From the IMG/VR virus record IMGVR_UViG_3300025401_000067, positions 1 to 34,598 of that record: a stretch of DNA of 34,598 nt. One strand, written 5' to 3'. Shown in pieces: positions 22,886-32,073 of the stretch. This DNA is from a virus. The notes beneath the pieces are model-generated. The model saw only the letters and a program-made list of their open reading frames with translations. It was not told the origin of the DNA and ran no database searches. The position numbers and the translations under genes are program-made. How positions within the stretch are numbered: position 1 is the stretch's first letter; each line of letters opens with the position of its first letter.

Positions 22886-24385
22886 TTAGATGCCTTTAAT
22901 TTGTGGAAGTGGTGGTGTAGTTGTCTCTGGTATGACTGTGATGTGAACGAGAAGACTCTTGCCCGCTACCGTATCGATTTCTTCCATTCTAGTAACGACT
23001 GTCTTCAAGCCTCGGCCTAACAAAATTTCGTGTTCGTCATCGTATTCAGATATGTCATTAACGTACGCAGCAGGTGTGCCTGGCGGCGATGCTATAGAGA
23101 AGCCAATTTTTGCGTATGAATTTACGTCCACGGTCGAAACATCGCGTCGGTTAGGGAATATTTGCGTATTATTGTAAGGCGTACCAACCATAGTGGTAAG
23201 CTCTGGCGCAACAGACGTTGACATAAACGCTTTGTCTACTAGTGTAGTGCCAATACTAAGAGACTCTGTCACTTCTTTCTCATTTTCGTCAAACATGTGA
23301 ACGTCATAATCCCGGTGCGTGATTGTGCGGTAGGACCACATTGTTTCTGTAAGACGATGACGCTCTAATGCGCTATCTATACGCGCGACATGACCCAAGT
23401 AATTCCCGTTCATCTGAGAACCTGTGCGTAGCATTCTATTTACGCCGTAGAAAAGATTGTTTGTGTATCTCACAACGCTGTCTTCTTCTTCGGCTGAGAG
23501 TTGACGTATATTGCAAACACGTGCCGCAAGCGCAACGCGTTGGTCAGCGGCCATTGCGCAAATTTTGTTTGCTTCATCTGTGTGAGTAGCGAGATACGTC
23601 GAACCTCCACCCACTTTTTCTTCGTTTACAGGCGCGGGCGCGGGAGCAGGCGCATTTGCAGGCTTGTACGTGTTTGACTCGGCGTTAATGACGTTCTTAC
23701 GCGTCATACACACAGTTCGCACTGTGTTCGAACCGTCAAGTTGCTTTAACTTCAACTTCACATATGAGTCAGGTTGCTTAGTGTCAGGCTTGGTGCTAAC
23801 GACTTCGCATCGCCCATACGTTTTGTGTTGAAAGATGACGCCTTCGTGCAAGTCGTGGCCTGTGATTTTTGTTGTTTCAGCGGGACTCTGCTTTGCGTCA
23901 CCCTCTAACGCAAAACGTCCATGCGAATCTCGCTCTTCGTCTGAAACGTCGTGCCCAACTTTGCCAACAAACAACTTGCTCACTGCTGCGTTACGCGATG
24001 TGATTGTGAGCACGTCTCCTAAGTTGAAACTGTCAATGTCATTCTTATCGACGTCATCGATTTCAATGCCAGGCATAAGAATGTTTGAGCCTGTGAACGC
24101 AATGCGCAAGTTGCTTTCATCTGAATAAACGCTAAGCACCGCGTCATAAAACGCAGACGCAATCGAAGGAGGATTATTTAACGACGTAGCAAGCGAAGGA
24201 AGAGGCGGCATAACGCCAATTGGAGAAACTAGTGTTTTGTCGAAAATTGCGAATTGCATTGCGTCATTGACGCGTGGGTCATCGCAAAAAAATTCGTTGT
24301 CAGTCGTGAGAAGAGCTTCAAATTCGTAGTCACTAAAAAACACTTCAGCTTTCCAACGAGTAGGCGACCCATAGTCTTCGATCAT
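22886..24385 (-). CDS. ADP-ribosyltransferase with ExE motif, putative virion-borne effector (499 aa)
   Basis: The C-terminal domain (about 285-490) carries the full mono-ADP-ribosyltransferase signature. It has a preceding helix (YTNNLFYGVNRMLRTG), the first-strand arginine in WSYRT (Arg353), the S-T-S motif in KAFMSTSVAP (389-391), and the E-x-E pair in DDEHEILLGRG (Glu451, Glu453). The R-S-ExE class usually modifies arginine on target proteins with NAD. Residues 1-145 are an unrecognised domain. Residues 151-159 (ERDSHGRFA) are an R-x3-G-x-F-A motif, then a small beta domain (about 178-232), then a Pro/Ala linker (APAPAPAP). The ATG has GGAAG eight bases before it. Like T4 Alt and MuF-linked toxins it may be packaged in the head and injected to modify host proteins. 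Activity and target are unknown. Confidence 0.82.
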   Translation of the reverse strand: MIEDYGSPTRWKAEVFFSDYEFEALLTTDNEFFCDDPRVNDAMQFAIFDKTLVSPIGVMPPLPSLATSLNNPPSIASAFYDAVLSVYSDESNLRIAFTGSNILMPGIEIDDVDKNDIDSFNLGDVLTITSRNAAVSKLFVGKVGHDVSDEERDSHGRFALEGDAKQSPAETTKITGHDLHEGVIFQHKTYGRCEVVSTKPDTKQPDSYVKLKLKQLDGSNTVRTVCMTRKNVINAESNTYKPANAPAPAPAPVNEEKVGGGSTYLATHTDEANKICAMAADQRVALAARVCNIRQLSAEEEDSVVRYTNNLFYGVNRMLRTGSQMNGNYLGHVARIDSALERHRLTETMWSYRTITHRDYDVHMFDENEKEVTESLSIGTTLVDKAFMSTSVAPELTTMVGTPYNNTQIFPNRRDVSTVDVNSYAKIGFSIASPPGTPAAYVNDISEYDDEHEILLGRGLKTVVTRMEEIDTVAGKSLLVHITVIPETTTPPLPQIKGI

Positions 24386-24390
24386 TAGCT

Positions 24391-26175
24391 TTACTTCCTA
24401 CCTGCGAGCAATAGCGTGCCAACCATAAAGTTACGATATTGAGGGTCATCTAGCGTAAGTGTTGACCTTTCAGTAATGCCAGCGTACAGCGATTCCATGC
24501 CCATTGTCATGATTTCATAGTTACCTCCGCCGTACCATCGACCTGCGTACTTAATCTTAAAGTCGTCAGGGTCGCCTCTGCCTCCAACTACGTCTTGCGA
24601 TGTACGTTGCTTAGGGCATCGCACACGCCAGAATGACGCTTCAGTGGATTGGACGCCAGACGCACTTTCTAAGTAATGCATAATTTCATGCAATGTTGTA
24701 GAGATTTTTGCGCTATCTCCTTTCTTGTGTTCACTTCCAAGTGTAAGATGAACGCAGTCACGTTGATGATAGCTTCGTCCTGCTTCTGAAAATGTGTACT
24801 CGACACGTATGCCATTCGGCATCTTTGAATTGACGTCGTCAATCCAATCTTTAGGAAACATTTGCGTCGCTGATGCGACAATCTCTTTCATTTTTTCGTC
24901 GTCTGACGCTGACATTGCGCCAATTCTTGAGAGAGTGTATGTTAAGTCGTTGCCGCTGCTCATTTCACGCATTTGACCAATTGTTTCAAACGTCACAGCA
25001 CTTGTGATAGCAAGCACTTTATCGACGTCATTACGCGACTTTTCTCGTAGCGCATTATACGCATCAATCATTGCTTTATTTTGAGCGCCGTATTTTGCGT
25101 TGTATTCATTCATTGCGAGTTCAATGCGAGGCGAAGGTGAATACGCATCTATCATTCTCCCAGGCCTCATCACTACGTTTGTGTGCTCTTGCGATATGTA
25201 ACGACCACGCAATCGATCAAGAATAGTTTCATCGCTGTCAGTTGATGACATCATCCAACCAGACGTTAGCGTGCCGTCGCTAAAACCTGCGCGTATCTCA
25301 GCGAGCATATCTTTGCAAATTGCGTCACGTTCTTTAACTAATTCTGGTGTTTGCGCTGCATCTTCAATTTTACGAGCTTCTTCTTTTAGCATTTCAACGC
25401 GTTGGTCTGGCGTCATACGCGTTATGCCTTGCGCATCGATTCTTTGCTGTACTTCAGCGTCAATGTACGCGTTTACGCTTCCACCAAGTGTCGTCATGGT
25501 GTCAATCAGTTTTGCGTCTGCTTTTGCGAGATCGTTCTTTGCGACTTTGTAATCTTTTTTGCTTTGTTTTATTTCGTCTTCAGTCTTCCAACCGTTTGGC
25601 CCAATTTCACGTTCTGCTTCAAACTCAGCAGCGTTAACTTTAAGTTTTAAGTCGTTAACTTCTGCGAGCGCTGCAGCGTACGCAGGAAGCGCGTCAGCAA
25701 CTGCTTGTTTAAGCTCTGAGATATCAGTAGGCGTTTGTAATGGCTTACCTTCGTCTGGCTTTTGAGTGCCCGCAGGAGTGATTGAAGGCTTCTGTTCGCC
25801 TTCTGCGGTGTCTCCTGAGACGACAATTGGGTATTGACCTTTAAGACTAATGTAAAACGTAGTGGGCTTGCCTTCAGACGTTGTGCCACGAATACGTTTG
25901 TAGTTTGGCTGCTTTGGATTGTCATCAATTGACGTAATTTTTACGTTGCCATGACGACCCCACACAATTGTGTCGCCAACGTTCATCTTGTCCCACGTGC
26001 GAGGTTCAGTGCCTGGAGGCGGTGGGGCTTGAATGATTTCGTTGTCGTTACTTGCGAACTCTCCATTCCAAGCGCGCTCTTGTCCAGGCGCGTACTTTGA
26101 AATGATGTTAGGTTCCCACGTGCTTCGAGCCACAATGGGCGTCCATTTTGAGCGCGTGTCTGAGAAGATGCTCAC
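24391..26175 (-). CDS. Zinc metallopeptidase-like minor head protein (594 aa)
   Basis: The GTG start shares its first base with the portal stop (TAGTG). Near the C-terminus lies TTLHEIMHYLES, an HExxH zincin motif (His496, Glu497, His500). YEIMTMGMESLY about 55 residues later may supply the third ligand (a glutamate), as in gluzincins. The central region (about 150-300) is helical coiled coil (VNDLKLKVNAAEFEAERE, KKDYKVAKNDLAKADAKL). The N-terminus has ERAWNGEFA (33-41), the R-x3-G-x-F-A motif, and a small beta domain (about 66-112, GDTIVWGRHGNVKI). The neighbouring ADP-ribosyltransferase has the same two elements, so both may share a packaging or anchoring module. It could be a protease acting in head maturation or an injected effector; the separate prohead protease makes the second more likely. 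Confidence 0.72.
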   Translation of the reverse strand: MSIFSDTRSKWTPIVARSTWEPNIISKYAPGQERAWNGEFASNDNEIIQAPPPPGTEPRTWDKMNVGDTIVWGRHGNVKITSIDDNPKQPNYKRIRGTTSEGKPTTFYISLKGQYPIVVSGDTAEGEQKPSITPAGTQKPDEGKPLQTPTDISELKQAVADALPAYAAALAEVNDLKLKVNAAEFEAEREIGPNGWKTEDEIKQSKKDYKVAKNDLAKADAKLIDTMTTLGGSVNAYIDAEVQQRIDAQGITRMTPDQRVEMLKEEARKIEDAAQTPELVKERDAICKDMLAEIRAGFSDGTLTSGWMMSSTDSDETILDRLRGRYISQEHTNVVMRPGRMIDAYSPSPRIELAMNEYNAKYGAQNKAMIDAYNALREKSRNDVDKVLAITSAVTFETIGQMREMSSGNDLTYTLSRIGAMSASDDEKMKEIVASATQMFPKDWIDDVNSKMPNGIRVEYTFSEAGRSYHQRDCVHLTLGSEHKKGDSAKISTTLHEIMHYLESASGVQSTEASFWRVRCPKQRTSQDVVGGRGDPDDFKIKYAGRWYGGGNYEIMTMGMESLYAGITERSTLTLDDPQYRNFMVGTLLLAGRK

Positions 26176-29100
26176 TAGAGAATCTCCAGCACAACCTCGT
26201 TATCGCTCACACTCGTGACAATGAGTTCTTGTCCTGGGAGGAGACGACCAGTTGGCAGATACTTCACCACTGCAACATACGCACTCTCTGGGCGAGTTGA
26301 TGAGAACGTCACAGGCTCATCATCGCTGATGATGTCGCCAACTTGAATCACTGACATTGCGTCTGCGCTTAACGACTTGTATGCCATGAATGCGCTCATC
26401 TCAATGACGCTCTTTGCGATTTCAACATTAGCAAACTTTTTGAGTTGATTATTCTGCATCATTGTCGCCCAGGGGCCAGCGTCGCCTACGCCCGTTGCGA
26501 TGTACGCTGTTGTCGTCTTAATGCCAACGTTACGCATTGCTGTGACACGGTGATTACCATCAGCGACGTCGTATCCTTCAGACGTCTTTACGAGAACGAT
26601 AGGCGCAATCGGTTCACCTTGACGAATCTCATCTTCGATTTGCGCAACTTTGTCTTGGTCAATCGTGTTCGTTGGACGCATAAGAATGAGGTCATCAATT
26701 GGCATGTCAGGATTGAACGTCCACGTTGCTTCCTTCGCCCATCGAATTGCGCTCTTCTTATAGTGCTGCTTAAGGTAGTTCCAAACGACGTCAGTGAGAT
26801 TGTTCTCGCTCTTAGTGATGACTGCTTCTGCGCCTGCGCGATACGACTGACGCGTGTTAGGCACACCGTAAAGCATATCATTCATTTGCATACGTGCTGC
26901 TGCGTCTGGGCTCGTCAATGCGACATTTGCGATGTCAGCGGCGCGAGCGTCAATTGCGGCTTGGTCATACGCATTTTCTTCAGCGAGACGTTGCGCATAA
27001 AAGTCGACAGAGTCCGAACTGAATGGGTTGTCTGCGAGCGTGCTGTCATCACCATTAACGTACTCAAGCGTGCAACGACAATTTGCTGCGCCGTCGCAGA
27101 ATTCGCCAAAGCCGCCATCACCAGGCCAACATGGGAGAGTGTCAAGCGTGTACTCTTCGCCATCTCGGTCAGCGCACAAGTCGCACGCTTCATCGTCAGT
27201 CGCGTGCCAGATGATGACTTGCGCTGGCGGAGAATCGTAGTTCCCATCTTCAGGCGCAGTCATTACGCCGTTTTCATCAGTCTGGTCAGCGCCAATCGCG
27301 CCAGCGAGAAGACCAATTCCAACCATGCCTGCGAAAGCAAGAAGTGATGACATCCCATCGCCACTTCCATCAGTGATGTTGGACGAGTCCATGCCAGCGC
27401 TTTCGTCGTACATTGGCGAAAGTTCGCTATAGTCGTTTACGCCTGTGCCAGCGGGAAGGTAGTCACTCGAGAACGCGGGTCCAGCGTGCATGTCGATGTA
27501 CTTGTTGTCATTCGAGTTTGTCGAATTTCCAAGTGCTTGGCCTGAGAGCACTGCAAGGCCATGACCTTCTTCATACGCAGGTTGCAATGAACGTGCGTAA
27601 AGAGCAATGCGTTGCTTCTTCTTTGCGTTTGACACATTTGACTTAATGTCTTGCGCAAAACCTGTGAGGAAGTCACGTTGCTTTTCTGCGCGTTGCGCAG
27701 CGAGAATTGCAACGTCTTGCGGAATCACTCGAGATACGTTGTCGTAATTTGCAGCAGCGTCTCGAGTTGCCGCGTTGTAAATTGCATGATAGCCTTGCTG
27801 AAGAATCTTCGTACCGCGATCGACGAAACCAATCATTCCAACGTTAGGGTCATTGATTTGAGACGCAAGATCGTTCAAGTCTCCTTCAACAGAAGACGAC
27901 ACTGAAGCGATTGCTGCATCACGTCGCGCGACATGTGCTTGCACTTTTGCGTTGTTCTTTGCTTTAGTGATTGCAGCGCCAAGTTCGACGCCTTGCGACA
28001 ATGACTTCTTCAATGAAGTGAACGTTGATGAAGGAATGAACTCAGGCGTCCATTTGTCGATTGAACGGCCTTTCTTCAAAAAGCGACGTAGTGATTCGAA
28101 TTCTGATTGAATCGCTTTGTCGACTGCTTTTTGTTGCGTCTTCTTTCCACTTGCGCCATGAAGAGGCGTGCTCGTTCCTGCGGCAGGTTGCGTGATTTGA
28201 GGCGCGCCACCTCCACCTCCACGTGGACGTCCGCCAACGCCTGGCGTACCTGCGGATGTTGCAGGTTGAGGCGTCGTAGGAGCAGACGTAGGTGCAGCGG
28301 GAGGTGCGCCTGCTGCGCCACCAATTGAAGTGGGCGCAGTTTGCAATGCGTTGTTATCCGCGATTGGGTCATTCAAGTCAGAGTCTGCGATGTTAGGCGC
28401 AATCGCACCCAACGTCGATACGCCCGTCGCTGACATGTAAATTGGGTCACTCGTAAGTGGCAAGCCCCAAGGACTCATGCCCATTTGTGCGCGTGCTTCG
28501 TCAATTGACATAAGACCAGAACTGATGAGCGTCTTAAAGTTGTTCGCCATCGTTTCTTCGTCTTGCGTGTCTTCAAGTCCAATCCATACGAATTGCATGT
28601 CGTCTTGCGAACACACGTCTTGAAGAATGTGGTCGAAGATTGCACCTTTCAACCACGAAAGCATCGGCTTTAGCGCTTTGCGCTGATTGATTTCTTGACT
28701 CGCCTTCGCCATTTGTGATGCAGCGCCAGAAGACTGAGACGCTGACACTGAAGGCGACATGCCGAGTTCCATTGGCATAACGTCATACGCCATGCATATC
28801 ATATTGAGAAGAATCTCGTCAATCTTGCCTGCGAGATCGATTGGCTTTTGCGGTTGCGCAGACGAGCCTCGTGGAAGAACGATAATCTTGTGCTTGTACG
28901 CTTGGTCACCTGCGAGTGCGTTCAGCGTGTCTTGCAACTGACGAATTTGTTGCGGCGTGCTAATGTCATCGCCCGGGACAACGAATTGTCCTGGGATAGA
29001 ACCTTCGCTGAAGAAGTCGAGTTGAAACTGTTGACGACGCAAACCTGTCATCACAGGAATGATTGCGCGCTCGATACCTGGGAAACCGTAAGGCGTCCAC

Positions 29101-30014
29101 GAACGACGCGTGTACGGTAAGTACAAAAGTTGGTCAGCGCGATATTCATCAACTGGCTCGCCCATCTCTTCGATGTCAGCCTCGAGAATGATGTCCATCA
29201 AGTCAGTTCGTGGTACACCCCAGAGGTATTGCTGATAAGCCACTGAGGGAGGCCTAGGTGTTCCTCCACGTACATCGAGCAATGGGCGAATAGTTGTACC
29301 ATCAAGCACTTCAATTGCGGCCAAGTCGGACTTGAAGAGGCCTTTGCCCGGGAGACGTGATGGGTGCAAATAAAGAGCCAATGCGTCAACAACAAACACG
29401 TCTTCAAGAACTGCGCTCAACCAACCCTGAAAGTCGTGGTAGTTAGGGTCAGGACGCTTGAAGAATTTGAGCGCTTCAGCGCGACGTTCTTGAAAGTCTG
29501 AGTGCGCGTCTTCATCGCCACGCATTGCGCGCGCTGCTTCGTCCGTGGGCACAATGTCCCAGTCGAGTCCCATGATTTCTTCTTTGCGCACTTGAATGCA
29601 TGCGCGAACAACAGAATACATGTCAGCGTACGCGCGAAGGTTCGCAAATGAGACGAGCTTAAGACCTTCAGAGCCTGGCTGACCCATCGGCATGTTCCAG
29701 CCGACTGGGTACTGCATTCGACGAGGCTCAGGACGTCCCGACTCAGTTTGAGGTGTGTCAATGCCAAGCGGTTGAATTGGCGCGAGAGGTCCGAACGCGC
29801 CTGAGAGGAAGTCGCTCCAAGGACGGTCAAGCCCGGTCCCATAAGAGATGCCAAAGCTCCACTCATTGTATTGCGATGCTACACCACCTTGACCAAAGTT
29901 GGTGCCAAACGTTTGCGGTCCTGGGCCAGACGATGCGCCTCCGCCCCCACGACCTTGTGCGCTACGCGCTTGCGCACGTGCTTTGAGTCCTTTTGCAATC
30001 GAGTCTTCGCTCAA
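26175..30014 (-). CDS. Portal protein fused to MuF domain and ParB-like domain (1279 aa)
   Basis: A TTG at 30014 starts this very long polypeptide. Residues about 95-525 are a portal (YSVVRACIQVRKEEIMGLDW, FPGIERAIIPVMTGLRRQQF, MAYDVMPMELGMSPS), forming the DNA channel ring. A Pro/Gly/Ala-rich linker follows (about 555-620). Residues about 625-985 are a MuF minor head domain. It ends in IIWHATDDEACDLC and FCDGAANCRC, the standard C-x2-C and CxxxxxCRC cysteines, and contains a hydrophobic segment (LLAFAGMVGIGLLAGAIGA, about 891-909). Residues about 1105-1175 match a ParB/Srx-type nuclease-fold domain with VADGNHRVTAMRNVG (1150-1164). The last 65 residues are an unrecognised beta region. Portal and MuF are usually separate genes; here about twelve copies of the extra domains would project into the head. 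Enzymatic activity of the ParB-like part is not proven. Confidence 0.85.
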   Translation of the reverse strand: MSEDSIAKGLKARAQARSAQGRGGGGASSGPGPQTFGTNFGQGGVASQYNEWSFGISYGTGLDRPWSDFLSGAFGPLAPIQPLGIDTPQTESGRPEPRRMQYPVGWNMPMGQPGSEGLKLVSFANLRAYADMYSVVRACIQVRKEEIMGLDWDIVPTDEAARAMRGDEDAHSDFQERRAEALKFFKRPDPNYHDFQGWLSAVLEDVFVVDALALYLHPSRLPGKGLFKSDLAAIEVLDGTTIRPLLDVRGGTPRPPSVAYQQYLWGVPRTDLMDIILEADIEEMGEPVDEYRADQLLYLPYTRRSWTPYGFPGIERAIIPVMTGLRRQQFQLDFFSEGSIPGQFVVPGDDISTPQQIRQLQDTLNALAGDQAYKHKIIVLPRGSSAQPQKPIDLAGKIDEILLNMICMAYDVMPMELGMSPSVSASQSSGAASQMAKASQEINQRKALKPMLSWLKGAIFDHILQDVCSQDDMQFVWIGLEDTQDEETMANNFKTLISSGLMSIDEARAQMGMSPWGLPLTSDPIYMSATGVSTLGAIAPNIADSDLNDPIADNNALQTAPTSIGGAAGAPPAAPTSAPTTPQPATSAGTPGVGGRPRGGGGGAPQITQPAAGTSTPLHGASGKKTQQKAVDKAIQSEFESLRRFLKKGRSIDKWTPEFIPSSTFTSLKKSLSQGVELGAAITKAKNNAKVQAHVARRDAAIASVSSSVEGDLNDLASQINDPNVGMIGFVDRGTKILQQGYHAIYNAATRDAAANYDNVSRVIPQDVAILAAQRAEKQRDFLTGFAQDIKSNVSNAKKKQRIALYARSLQPAYEEGHGLAVLSGQALGNSTNSNDNKYIDMHAGPAFSSDYLPAGTGVNDYSELSPMYDESAGMDSSNITDGSGDGMSSLLAFAGMVGIGLLAGAIGADQTDENGVMTAPEDGNYDSPPAQVIIWHATDDEACDLCADRDGEEYTLDTLPCWPGDGGFGEFCDGAANCRCTLEYVNGDDSTLADNPFSSDSVDFYAQRLAEENAYDQAAIDARAADIANVALTSPDAAARMQMNDMLYGVPNTRQSYRAGAEAVITKSENNLTDVVWNYLKQHYKKSAIRWAKEATWTFNPDMPIDDLILMRPTNTIDQDKVAQIEDEIRQGEPIAPIVLVKTSEGYDVADGNHRVTAMRNVGIKTTTAYIATGVGDAGPWATMMQNNQLKKFANVEIAKSVIEMSAFMAYKSLSADAMSVIQVGDIISDDEPVTFSSTRPESAYVAVVKYLPTGRLLPGQELIVTSVSDNEVVLEIL

Positions 30015-30024
30015 AACGCCTCGA

Positions 30025-30324
30025 CTATTCTGACTTTACGGAAGTGGTGCGATTCTTTTTCGTTGCGATGGGTGCGACATCTGCGACGTCTTCTTCTTCT
30101 TTGACGTCTTCTTCGACTGCCGCGACAGAAGCGTCAACAGCAGCGATGACAGGAGCAGGAACGTCAGTCTCAATGATTTCTTTTGCATCATCCCCCAGAA
30201 CCTTACGAATTTCTTCTTTAAGAGCATGCGCCAATGGGAGAACTTGCGCAGAAATGAGTCTGCCGTCGCTGAGACGCTCGATAAGAGCGTCAATCTTCTC
30301 GTGAATCTTTTGTACTTCACTCAT
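30025..30324 (-). CDS. Small acidic protein upstream of the portal (99 aa)
   Basis: The start overlaps the preceding gene by 8 bases. The protein begins with a helical coiled region (VQKIHEKIDALIERL, LAHALKEEIRKVLG), followed by an Ala/Val/Glu/Asp-rich tail (VAAVEEDVKEEEDVADVA) and a basic end (TKKNRTTSVKSE). No family is recognised. It is placed between terminase and portal, where small packaging or head-assembly helpers are common. It ends 10 bases before the portal start codon. Confidence 0.65.
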   Translation of the reverse strand: MSEVQKIHEKIDALIERLSDGRLISAQVLPLAHALKEEIRKVLGDDAKEIIETDVPAPVIAAVDASVAAVEEDVKEEEDVADVAPIATKKNRTTSVKSE

Positions 30325-30571
30325 TTGCTTCTCCTGATTCGATTACGGACTCAGGCCACAACACGTTTGTCGTATCCCATTGCCCGTCCTGCCAAAATTC
30401 TATTTCGTTCAATGAGCCCGATGCGTGGAAGAGCATTCTTTTCACTCTCGGACACGCACGTAAATGTGCGCCTCCGCAATGCGAACACTTCAACTTTTCG
30501 AACTCTTCGAAACTTATTGTTGATTCTACACTTTGTTGTTTTACTTTTTTGTTGCGCACTAAACGACTCAT
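30317..30571 (-). CDS. Small CxxC protein after the terminase (84 aa)
   Basis: The gene starts 2 bases after the terminase stop. It has a basic N-terminus (SRLVRNKKVKQQ) and a KCSHCGGAHLRACPRVKRM segment, a CxxC with a third cysteine suitable for metal or RNA/DNA contact. The C-terminal part (EIEFWQDGQWDTTNVLWPE) is Trp- and Asp-rich, with a FWqDGqW pattern. The family is not recognised. It may be an accessory to packaging given its position. Confidence 0.6.
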   Translation of the reverse strand: MSRLVRNKKVKQQSVESTISFEEFEKLKCSHCGGAHLRACPRVKRMLFHASGSLNEIEFWQDGQWDTTNVLWPESVIESGEANE

Positions 30572-30573
30572 TG

Positions 30574-32073
30574 TTAGTCAATCTTCTTTCCACAATATGG
30601 GCATGAATTACGCGACTCTGATAAGAAGCCACGATTACATCCAACGCATAGCGTAATGCCATACGCTGCGTTCCAGTCTTGGTCCGCAGGCGCTGCAAAC
30701 GCCATGACTAATGCGTCAGCGAGGTCAGGAGATTGAAGTCCTCGCTTTTTCATTTCTTCTTTACTTTCAACGAGGATGCGTCCACGAGCGTCAATCTTGA
30801 ATTGCATTCCTGCCAATTCAGAAATGAGGTCTTCGTCTTCTTCGTCTAAGTCAACTTCACCACGCTCGAGAGCTTCGCGAAAGTTCCAATACCACTCAGC
30901 ACGATTGTTTGCGTATGTTGCGTAGTCTTTTGCGCGTCCTGATGCAACCATTTCGAAAACTGATTCATTCTCTTCATAAAGTCGGTCATACACACCACCG
31001 CCCACACCTACGGTGTCAATACCTGTGATGTCTGCTTTGTACGCTTTAATGAAGCGTCGTACGTTGCTTGCAGTTTCCATCGTGTCATTTCCATTCACGT
31101 TGTGAATGATACGACCTCGCCCGCCTTGACGCACTGCGACAACAGTGCGGTCATTACCAAAGCGCGCGACGTCAACGCCGAGCGCAACTTTCGAATCTTC
31201 ATCTGGAGGCAAGTCGCGTCGTGTTGCTTCGAGAAGCCAATTTAATGGGAGCAACGCAGTTGAACTCTGCGATGGGAATAAGCCGAGCACCTTTGATTGC
31301 CAGAATGGGTGCGACTCTCCCCACTTCCTACGCTTTTCTTCGACCCACGTTTCAGAGACGAGTACTTCGCGCACTGCTTCAGGAATCTCTTCACCCGTAA
31401 GATTGGGTGAGTCAAATGCGTTAATGCGAATCTTGTTCCAGTCAGTGCCTTCACGACAGATTTTCTGAAATTCACTCGTTGGGTCGTCAGGGTTACCAAT
31501 TGCGAGAATGCGTGATGAGTCGTTAGTGATGAGTGTGTCTGCTGCGTCCCACAACGATTCGGGGATGCCGCACGCTTCGTCGAGAACGACTAAAACGTAA
31601 CGCGCGTGAATACCTTGAAACGCAGTTGGTGAGTAGTCACTTGGCTTACGTCCAAAGCCAACAAGTTCTTTTCCAATTTTCCACTCAACTTCATTAGTGT
31701 GACCAATGAGGTTGCCTTTCGTATGCGCTTTTCCGATTTCACGCCAAAGAATTGCGCGCACCTGTTGGAACGTAGGTGCTGACGTTACGACGAACGCTTC
31801 TCCTGGCGGGTGAGCACTAATCCACCACGCAACGAGCCGTGAAGCAATGTACGATTTTCCAACGTCGTGGCACGATTGCACTGCAGTGCGTCGGTTATCG
31901 CGCACTGAATACGCAATTTCACGTTGCTTACTCCAAGGCGTTTCGCCGAGCACTTCGTGAATCCATTGCACAGGGTCACGCGCAATTTCGAGTTGCTTAC
32001 GATCGTGCTCAATCTTGTCTGCGGCTAAGTCAAACGCAGACTTGCGCGTTCGAATCTTTGTGCTATCAGCCAC
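30574..32073 (-). CDS. terL: Terminase large subunit (499 aa)
   Basis: This is the DNA-packaging motor. The N-terminal ATPase has a Walker A-like QSCHDVGKSY (Lys73) and Walker B LVVLDEACG (Asp165, Glu166). The C-terminal RNase H-like nuclease has LGVDVARFGND (Asp301), TGIDTVGVGGG (Asp353) and SPDLADALVMAF (Asp450, Asp453). It ends in a ribbon, LCVGCNRG and NSCPYCGKK (Cys476, 479, 491, 494), an uncommon addition that may bind DNA or the small subunit. The GTG start overlaps the small terminase stop by 8 bases. Length matches usual terminases plus the ribbon. It cuts concatemers and docks on the portal encoded downstream. Confidence 0.95.
   Translation of the reverse strand: MADSTKIRTRKSAFDLAADKIEHDRKQLEIARDPVQWIHEVLGETPWSKQREIAYSVRDNRRTAVQSCHDVGKSYIASRLVAWWISAHPPGEAFVVTSAPTFQQVRAILWREIGKAHTKGNLIGHTNEVEWKIGKELVGFGRKPSDYSPTAFQGIHARYVLVVLDEACGIPESLWDAADTLITNDSSRILAIGNPDDPTSEFQKICREGTDWNKIRINAFDSPNLTGEEIPEAVREVLVSETWVEEKRRKWGESHPFWQSKVLGLFPSQSSTALLPLNWLLEATRRDLPPDEDSKVALGVDVARFGNDRTVVAVRQGGRGRIIHNVNGNDTMETASNVRRFIKAYKADITGIDTVGVGGGVYDRLYEENESVFEMVASGRAKDYATYANNRAEWYWNFREALERGEVDLDEEDEDLISELAGMQFKIDARGRILVESKEEMKKRGLQSPDLADALVMAFAAPADQDWNAAYGITLCVGCNRGFLSESRNSCPYCGKKID

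Noticed and set aside
26175-26400. Possible remnant of an ADP-ribosyltransferase at the C-terminus of the portal fusion (FSST, then PGQELIVTS)
   Set aside because: The arginine strand and the E-x-E pair are missing and the segment is too short; I leave it as an unrecognised beta region.
26445-27347. 300-codon open frame on the plus strand
   Set aside because: Antisense to the MuF/ParB part of the portal fusion. The product is Cys/Arg-rich and looks like a mirror of GC-biased third positions.
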